This document shows positions 6,537-10,599 of a stretch of 10,599 nucleotides of DNA, one piece after another. Origin of the DNA: Cyanobium sp. NIES-981 (GTDB lineage: Bacteria > Cyanobacteriota > Cyanobacteriia > PCC-6307 > Cyanobiaceae); the NCBI GenBank assembly GCA_945907085.1, contig CAMDSS010000047.1, positions 1 to 10,599 on the forward strand, in the 5' to 3' direction. Every line of letters starts with the position of its first letter. The first letter of the stretch is position 1. The translations under genes and the position numbers were made by a program. The notes beneath the pieces were generated by a model. It was not told the DNA's origin, searched no databases, and saw only the letters and a program-made list of their open reading frames with translations.

Positions 6537-7846
6537 CCGGTGAACTCCGTGTTGTAGGCCTCCTCACCGTGGGCCTGGATATCGAGGCCTTGGCGTTCCT
6601 CGAGGTCGTTCACCCTGAGGGGCATCACGCTGCCAATCAACTTGAGCACCGCGTAGGTGCCCACGCCCACCCAAAGGGCCGTAAAACCTGCTGCCTTGAG
6701 CTGGATCACCAGCAGGCCAGGATTACCCGCCAAAAGACCATTGGCCCCAGCAGGATTCACCACTTTCAGGGCAAGAATCCCCGTCATCACAATCCCCACA
6801 AAGCCCGCAACCCCATGCACGGGCAGCACATCCAGGCTGTCATCGAGGCCACTGCGGTTTTTGAGCTGGAGGGCATAACTGCAGATGGCCGCTGCCACAA
6901 AACCGATCAACACAGACCCCAAAGGACTCACAAAACCAGCGGCCGGGGTGATCGCCACAAGACCAGCCACCGCCCCGGTGGCCACACCCACCGCCGTGGG
7001 CTTGCCCCGCTGGAGCGTTTCGATCACCATCCAGCCCACCGCAGCGGCAGCACCGGCCGTATTGGTGGTGAGGCAGGCCAGGGAGGCCAAGTTGCCAGCG
7101 ATCAGGGCACTGCCGCCATTGAAGCCAAACCAGCCAAACCAAAGCAGGCCAGCACCCATCAGGATGAACGGCACATTGTGGGGCGGCGAGCCGTTGCCCG
7201 GATAGCTGCGGCGCCTGCCAACCACCCCTGCCGCCACTGCAGCGCCCACACCTGAGGCCATCTCCACCACCAGTCCGCCTGCGAAATCCAGGGCTCCAAG
7301 CCCGTCAACGCCAAGGAAGCCCCCTGGCCCCCACACCATGTGGGCCAGGGGCAGGTAGATAAAGGTGCTCCACAGCACCACAAAGGCAATCCAGGCCCGG
7401 AAATGCATCCGCTCCACCACCGCCCCGGAGATCAGGGCTGGCGTGATGATCGCGAAGGTGAGCTGAAACAGCGCCACGGCGCCATGGCTGAGCTGGCCAT
7501 TGCCATAGGAGGCCGACCAATTGCTGAGGCCCGCCCACTGGAAACCCCCAATGAACGGCGCCAGGGGGCCGCTGCCCTCGGAGAAAGCCAAGCTGTAGCC
7601 AAACAGCACCCAGAGCACACTCACCAGGGCCATGGCAGCAAAGCTCATCACCATGGTGTTGAGCACGTTGCGGCTGCGCACAAACCCCGCATAAAAGAGG
7701 GCCAAGGCTGGCGTCATCATCAACACCAGGGCCGCACAGAGCAGCACGAAGCCGTTATTGGCGCTCTGGAGAGCCTGGGCTGCCGGCGAGAGGGCGTCCC
7801 CCGCGAGGACAGCCACGGGCAAGGCCGAGATCAGAACTGGGGGCAC
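6533..7846 (-). CDS. amt: Ammonium transporter (Amt family)
   Basis: This is an ammonium channel of the plasma membrane, 437 residues with about eleven hydrophobic helices. Family marks include MMTPALALFYAGFVRSRNVLNTM in the first helix region, FQLTFAIITPALISGAVVERM, pore His169 in PLAHMVWGPGG, LLWFGWFGFNGGSA, and pore His344 in DVLPVHGVAG. The C-terminal tail (MPLRVNDLEERQGLDIQAHGEEAYN) matches the conserved cytoplasmic tail through which GlnK/PII acts. At the DFAGG motif it reads LVVEMASG, where E. coli AmtB has a His-containing VVHI-type sequence. The GTG at 7846 is the only usable start before an in-frame stop at about 7904-7906; no Shine-Dalgarno is visible. A perfect NtcA box lies 51 bases upstream of the start, consistent with nitrogen control. 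It runs in the same direction as groESL but is separated by a terminator. Confidence 0.95.
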   Translation of the reverse strand: MPPVLISALPVAVLAGDALSPAAQALQSANNGFVLLCAALVLMMTPALALFYAGFVRSRNVLNTMVMSFAAMALVSVLWVLFGYSLAFSEGSGPLAPFIGGFQWAGLSNWSASYGNGQLSHGAVALFQLTFAIITPALISGAVVERMHFRAWIAFVVLWSTFIYLPLAHMVWGPGGFLGVDGLGALDFAGGLVVEMASGVGAAVAAGVVGRRRSYPGNGSPPHNVPFILMGAGLLWFGWFGFNGGSALIAGNLASLACLTTNTAGAAAAVGWMVIETLQRGKPTAVGVATGAVAGLVAITPAAGFVSPLGSVLIGFVAAAICSYALQLKNRSGLDDSLDVLPVHGVAGFVGIVMTGILALKVVNPAGANGLLAGNPGLLVIQLKAAGFTALWVGVGTYAVLKLIGSVMPLRVNDLEERQGLDIQAHGEEAYNTEFTG

Positions 7847-7896
7847 AGCAGGTGCGCAGATCGCGGCAGGTTGCCCACCAGCGAGGGCCCCAGTTG

Positions 7897-7910
7897 GTAG
7901 CTGTCACTAC
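7897..7910 (-). promoter_or_regulatory. NtcA-binding box upstream of amt
   Basis: The sequence fits the NtcA consensus GTA-N8-TAC exactly (palindromic, here GTAGCTGTCACTAC on the plus strand). NtcA is the global nitrogen activator of cyanobacteria, and amt genes are classic targets. The box is centred about 57 bases before the amt GTG. A class II promoter would then start about 15 bases before the start codon. However, I see no good TAnnnT -10 element at the expected spacing, so the operating geometry is uncertain. Confidence 0.62.
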
Positions 7911-7965
7911 AGAAAGTGGGTTATCCGTTTCTTTTGATACAGAAACCCGGGCGGCATGCAGCCAT

Positions 7966-7990
7966 AAAAAAAGCGCCCCCGAAGGGGCGC
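7966..7990 (-). terminator. Rho-independent terminator of groESL
   Basis: On the minus strand a perfect 7-bp GC stem (GCGCCCC / GGGGCGC) closes a TTCG tetraloop and is followed by seven T residues. It lies about 70 bases beyond the groEL stop and in front of amt, so it should end the groESL transcript and insulate amt. There is no T-run on the other side, so it works in the minus direction only. Confidence 0.93.
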
Positions 7991-8060
7991 CGATGCTGGG
8001 ATCTGAAGGATCAAAATCCGACTGAGATCTCGGTTGAGATCCCTGGTCGAAGTCCGTCGA

Positions 8061-9695
8061 TCAGTAGTCGAAGTCGCCGCCCATGCCACCGCCACCGGCG
8101 GGAGCACCGTCCTTCTTCTCGGGCATGTCAGCCACGATGCACTCGGTGGTGAGCACCATGCCAGCGATGGACGCCGCGTTCTGGAGGCCAGAGCGGGTCA
8201 CCTTGGCGGGGTCAACGATGCCGGCAGCCAGCATGTCGACGTACTCACCAGTGGCGGCGTTGTAACCCTCATTGAAGGGCTTGTTCTTCACGTTCTCAGC
8301 CACCACAGCGCCGTTCACACCAGCGTTCTGGGCGATGCGCATCAGGGGAGCGGTCAGGGCGGAGGCCACGATGTGGGCGCCGATCAGCTCTTCGCCGGAG
8401 AGGTTGGCCTTGGCCCAATCCTCAAGGGCAGGGGCCAGGTGGGCCAGGGTGGTGCCACCGCCAGGAACAATGCCTTCCTCAACGGCCGCCTTGGTGGCGT
8501 TGATGGCATCTTCCAGGCGCAGCTTCTTGTCCTTCATCTCGGTTTCGGTGGCAGCGCCCACCTTCACCACGGCCACGCCGCCGCTCAGCTTGGCCAGACG
8601 CTCCTGCAGCTTCTCCTTGTCGTAGGAGGAGTCGGTTTCGTCCATCTGCTTGCGGATTTGCTCGCAGCGAGCCTTCACGGCCACCTCATTGCCTTCGGCC
8701 ACGATGGTGGTGGTGTCCTTGTTGATGGTGATGCGGCGGGCGGTGCCCAGCATCTCCAGCTTGGCGTTATCCAGCTTCAGACCAGCGTCTTCGGTGATCA
8801 GCTGACCGTTGGTGAGAACGGCGATGTCTTCGAGCATGGCCTTACGGCGATCGCCGAAGCCAGGGGCCTTCACGGCGGCCACATTCAACACGCCGCGCAG
8901 GCGGTTGACCACCAAGGTGGCGAGGGCTTCCTTCTCGATGTCCTCAGCAATGATCAGCAGAGGCTTGCCGGTGCGGGCGATTTGCTCGAGAACGGGAACC
9001 AGGTCTTGCACCAGGCCGATCTTCTTGTCGGTGAGAAGGATGTAGGGCTCTTCGAGCACCGCTTCCATCCGCTCGGTGTCGGTGGCGAAGTAGGGCGAGA
9101 TGTAGCCCTTGTCGAAGCGCATGCCTTCGGTGACCTCCAGTTCGGTGGTCATCGATTTGCCCTCCTCGAGGGAAATCACGCCTTCCTTGCCAACCTTGTC
9201 CATGGCGTCGGCAATCATCCGACCCACCTCTTCGTCGTTGCCGGCGGAGATGGTGCCCACCTGGGCGATGGCGTTGCTGTCGCTGATGGGCTTGGCGTGC
9301 TCCTCGATCTTCTTGACGAGGAACTCGGAGGCCTTGTCGATGCCGCGCTTGAGCGTGATGGCATTGGCGCCAGCAGCCACGTTGCGCAGACCGGCCTTGA
9401 CCATGGCGTGGGCCAACACGGTGGCCGTGGTGGTGCCGTCACCGGCAGCATCGTTGGTCTTGGAGGCGGCCTGACGAATCAGGGCCACACCGGTGTTCTC
9501 GATGTGGTCTTCGAGTTCAATTTCTTTGGCGATGGTGACGCCGTCATTGACGATCTGGGGGGCACCAAACTTCTTCTCAAGCACCACGTTGCGACCCTTG
9601 GGGCCAAGGGTGACCGCGACGGCTTCGCAGAGGATGTCGATGCCTTTTTCGAGGGCCCGGCGGGCTTGCTCGTTATAAATAATGCGCTTAGCCAT
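8061..9695 (-). CDS. groEL: Chaperonin GroEL (60 kDa)
   Basis: GroEL is the large subunit of the double-ring ATP-driven folding chamber. At 544 residues it is full length. It starts MAKRIIYNEQARRALEKGID and contains the ATP site VTLGPKGRNVVL (28-39), catalytic Asp86 in AAGDGTTTATVLA, the apical segment GYISPYFATDTERM, VKAPGFGDRRKAMLEDIA, and LEDAINATKAAVEEGIVPGGG with the second catalytic Asp. The tail GGGGMGGDFDY is short and has only one Gly-Gly-Met unit, unlike the multi-GGM tail of E. coli. AAGGA lies 10 bases before the ATG. It lies 77 bases downstream of groES on the same strand, as in the usual groESL operon. The groES linkage suggests the GroEL1 type of cyanobacteria; a second groEL elsewhere is likely (inference). 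Confidence 0.98.
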   Translation of the reverse strand: MAKRIIYNEQARRALEKGIDILCEAVAVTLGPKGRNVVLEKKFGAPQIVNDGVTIAKEIELEDHIENTGVALIRQAASKTNDAAGDGTTTATVLAHAMVKAGLRNVAAGANAITLKRGIDKASEFLVKKIEEHAKPISDSNAIAQVGTISAGNDEEVGRMIADAMDKVGKEGVISLEEGKSMTTELEVTEGMRFDKGYISPYFATDTERMEAVLEEPYILLTDKKIGLVQDLVPVLEQIARTGKPLLIIAEDIEKEALATLVVNRLRGVLNVAAVKAPGFGDRRKAMLEDIAVLTNGQLITEDAGLKLDNAKLEMLGTARRITINKDTTTIVAEGNEVAVKARCEQIRKQMDETDSSYDKEKLQERLAKLSGGVAVVKVGAATETEMKDKKLRLEDAINATKAAVEEGIVPGGGTTLAHLAPALEDWAKANLSGEELIGAHIVASALTAPLMRIAQNAGVNGAVVAENVKNKPFNEGYNAATGEYVDMLAAGIVDPAKVTRSGLQNAASIAGMVLTTECIVADMPEKKDGAPAGGGGMGGDFDY

Positions 9696-9772
9696 GGAAG
9701 GCGATGTCCTTGTGAAGGGTTAATCCCTGGGAAGGGTTAAACGGAACTGGATCGGCCGAAACTCTGACGAGC

Positions 9773-10084
9773 TCAGTTGACGATGGCCAGGATGTCTTTC
9801 TCGGAGAGCAGCACGTACTCATCGGTGCCGAGCTTGATGTCGGTGCCGGCGTACTTGCTGTAGAGCACCTTGTCGCCCACGCTCACTTCAGGAGCCTGAC
9901 GGGTGCCGTCATCGTTGCGCTTGCCAGGACCGATTTGCACCACCTCGCCCACCTGGGGCTTTTCCTTGGCGGTGTCGGGCAAGAGGATGCCACCGGCGGT
10001 CTTTTCCTCCGACTCAGAAACCTTGATGAAAATGCGATCTCCGAGGGGCTTAACCGTGGAGACGCTGAGAGAAACAGCAGCCAT
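9773..10084 (-). CDS. groES: Co-chaperonin GroES (10 kDa)
   Basis: GroES is the heptameric lid that closes the GroEL chamber. The 103-residue protein has STVKPLGDRIFIKV, the mobile-loop and binding motif EEKTAGGILLPDTAKEKPQ (27-44, with GGILLPD at 31-37), EVVQIGPGKRNDDG, VGDKVLYSKYAGTDIKLG and the end DEYVLLSEKDILAIV. The frame remains open to 10285, but the extra 67 codons would run through CIRCE and have no family similarity. The ATG at 10084 is therefore chosen. Expression is probably set by the K-box/CIRCE region upstream. It is divergent from the ATP synthase beta gene. Confidence 0.97.
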   Translation of the reverse strand: MAAVSLSVSTVKPLGDRIFIKVSESEEKTAGGILLPDTAKEKPQVGEVVQIGPGKRNDDGTRQAPEVSVGDKVLYSKYAGTDIKLGTDEYVLLSEKDILAIVN

Positions 10085-10108
10085 GAATAAATTGCGAAAG
10101 CAACGGCA

Positions 10109-10125
10109 TGGCGTCTGAGACGCCA
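10109..10125 (-). promoter_or_regulatory. Perfect hairpin in the groES leader
   Basis: TGGCGTC-TGA-GACGCCA is a perfect 7-bp stem with a 3-base loop, lying between CIRCE and the groES ATG, about 24 bases upstream of the start. It would be transcribed into the groESL 5' leader. No Shine-Dalgarno is seen near the ATG, so simple occlusion is not evident. The structure is seen; any function is inference. Confidence 0.5.
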
Positions 10126-10159
10126 CTGGGAGACGGATCCGGCCCCAGTCGCAGGAGAG

Positions 10160-10186
10160 CTGGCACTCGGACCCGTTGAGTGCTAA
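10160..10186 (-). promoter_or_regulatory. CIRCE operator (HrcA site) of groESL
   Basis: This is an inverted repeat with the CIRCE geometry 9-N9-9. The right half GAGTGCTAA is perfect and the left half CTGGCACTC differs from TTAGCACTC at two positions; the spacer is GGACCCGTT. CIRCE binds the HrcA repressor and controls groESL in many bacteria, including cyanobacteria. It lies 75 bases before the groES start, between the candidate promoter and the gene. Confidence 0.92.
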
Positions 10187-10214
10187 CCCTATGGGCCCGG
10201 CCAAGAAATGACTA
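10186..10214 (-). promoter_or_regulatory. Candidate sigma-70-type promoter of groESL
   Basis: On the minus strand TAGTCA (complement of 10209-10214) and TAGGGT (complement of 10186-10191) are separated by 17 bases. They match the -35 and -10 consensus at 4/6 and 3/6 positions. The -10 element directly abuts CIRCE, which fits repression by HrcA. The match is weak and is supported mainly by position between K-box and CIRCE. Confidence 0.35.
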
Positions 10215-10224
10215 GGGCGGTTCT

Positions 10225-10240
10225 GTGCGGTTGACCGAAC
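10225..10240 (-). promoter_or_regulatory. K-box upstream of groESL
   Basis: The minus strand reads GTTCGGTCAACCGCAC, an exact match to the cyanobacterial K-box pattern GTTCGG-NNAN-CCNNAC as I remember it. The element is reported upstream of groE genes as important for light- and heat-responsive transcription independent of HrcA/CIRCE. It lies 38 bases upstream of CIRCE. The protein that acts on it is not known to me. Confidence 0.75.
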
Positions 10241-10284
10241 CACCCCAAGGCGGCAATGCGCGGTGATAAGGTCGTGCCGCTTCA

Positions 10285-10301
10285 AGCGGGATGGTCCCGC
10301 T
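10285..10301 (+). promoter_or_regulatory. Perfect hairpin in the ATP synthase beta-gene leader
   Basis: AGCGGGA-TGG-TCCCGCT is a perfect 7-bp stem with a 3-base loop, 26 bases before the beta-subunit ATG. A pyrimidine-rich stretch with a TTTT run follows about 13 bases later, immediately before the start. The distance is too long for a standard intrinsic terminator. It may be a leader structure or a remnant of attenuation. No Shine-Dalgarno is seen before the ATG. Confidence 0.45.
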
Positions 10302-10327
10302 GTGCGCTCCTCGCGTTTTCCTTATTT

Positions 10328-10599
10328 ATGGCTGCTGCTACCGCCACCGGCACCAAAGGCATCGTCCGCCAGGTCATTGGCCCTGTGCTTGACGTTGAGT
10401 TTCCGGCCGGAAAGCTGCCAAAGATCTACAACGCTCTTCGTATTGAAGCGAAGAATTCCGCCGGCCAAACCGTTGCCCTGACTGCAGAAGTGCAGCAGCT
10501 CCTCGGCGATCACCGGGTGCGCGCCGTGGCCATGAGCACCACCGATGGCCTGGTGCGGGGCATGGAAGCCCTCGACACCGGCGCTCCCATCTGTGTGCC
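10328..10599 (+). CDS. atpD: F1Fo ATP synthase subunit beta, N-terminal part (3' end outside window)
   Basis: The product is the catalytic beta subunit of the F1 head, on the cytoplasmic face of the thylakoid and plasma membranes. About 90 residues are visible: MAAATATGTKGIVRQVIGPV, LDVEFPAGKLPKIYNALRIE, then LTAEVQQLLGDHRVRAVAMS and TTDGLVRGMEALDTGAPICV. This is the N-terminal beta-barrel crown domain; the Walker motifs lie beyond the edge. The gene is divergent from groES across a 243-base region shared with the groESL control elements. In cyanobacteria the gene is often called atpB and is followed by the epsilon-subunit gene; that neighbour cannot be seen here. Confidence 0.97.
   Translation, partial: MAAATATGTKGIVRQVIGPVLDVEFPAGKLPKIYNALRIEAKNSAGQTVALTAEVQQLLGDHRVRAVAMSTTDGLVRGMEALDTGAPICV

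Noticed and set aside
6569..7255. Open frame antisense to amt
   Set aside because: His/Pro/Gln-rich shadow opposite a clear ammonium transporter.
7927..7946. Inverted repeat GTTTCT-N8-AGAAAC upstream of amt
   Set aside because: Only 6 bp of AT-rich stem with an 8-base loop; too weak to call an operator.
8847..8854. One HIP1 octamer (GCGATCGC) inside groEL
   Set aside because: A single occurrence in 10.6 kb shows no enrichment; used only as a weak hint against HIP1-rich cyanobacterial lineages.
8034..9740. 568-codon open frame antisense to groEL
   Set aside because: It is the mirror of a high-GC, strongly codon-biased groEL. It spans the gene's full length, is rich in Gly/His/Val/Leu without domain sense, and groEL is unambiguous.
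9714..9740. Direct repeat GAAGGGTTAA (9714-9723 and 9731-9740) between groES and groEL
   Set aside because: A single short pair in a 77-base spacer; could be chance, with no associated stem or known motif.
10231..10272. TTGACC and TGATAAGGT as a promoter for the ATP synthase beta gene
   Set aside because: The spacing between the two is far from 17 bases and neither alone is convincing; TTGACC also lies within the K-box.
10085..10285. Possible 67-residue N-terminal extension of GroES
   Set aside because: The frame is open but would run through CIRCE and the promoter, and GroES has a well-defined N-terminus at the ATG complementary to 10082-10084.

Overview
The window is about 10.6 kb of chromosomal DNA from a cyanobacterium, most likely a high-GC picocyanobacterium of the Synechococcus/Cyanobium group. 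Four things point there: the short cyanobacterial RNA polymerase omega subunit, the variable chain of ferredoxin:thioredoxin reductase (a protein of oxygenic phototrophs), a DUF1818-type protein, and a groESL promoter carrying both CIRCE and the cyanobacterial K-box. The HIP1 octamer, frequent in many other cyanobacteria, was seen only once. Almost everything here is core housekeeping; I see no phage, transposon, CRISPR, tRNA or rRNA.

Left part (1-3235). rpoZ and a DUF1818 gene (cut by the window edge) run leftwards. Divergent from them run a short, lid-less Hsp70-like ATPase, a single-pass membrane protein of unknown function 41 bases downstream, and ftrV. ftrV collides tail to tail with pyrR, the two stop codons overlapping.

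Middle part (3232-6536). pyrR points left and the gpmI-secG-msrB operon points right: 2,3-bisphosphoglycerate-independent phosphoglycerate mutase, a Sec translocon subunit, and a methionine sulfoxide reductase B with an export signal. The pyrR-gpmI gap holds a degenerate 15-bp tandem array. A second 15-bp-period array lies inside the start of gpmI and gives the enzyme an N-terminal extension of about 48 residues. msrB collides tail to tail with amt, again with overlapping stop codons.

Right part (6533-10599). amt (ammonium channel), groEL and groES all run leftwards, with a clean intrinsic terminator after groEL and a perfect NtcA box in front of amt. The groES upstream region carries, in order, a K-box, a weak promoter candidate, CIRCE and a leader hairpin. 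Divergently, the start of the ATP synthase beta-subunit gene runs off the right edge behind its own leader hairpin.

No obviously new multi-gene system is visible. The points best worth a second look are the 15-bp arrays around the gpmI start, the Hsp70-like/membrane-protein pair, and the layered control region of groESL.
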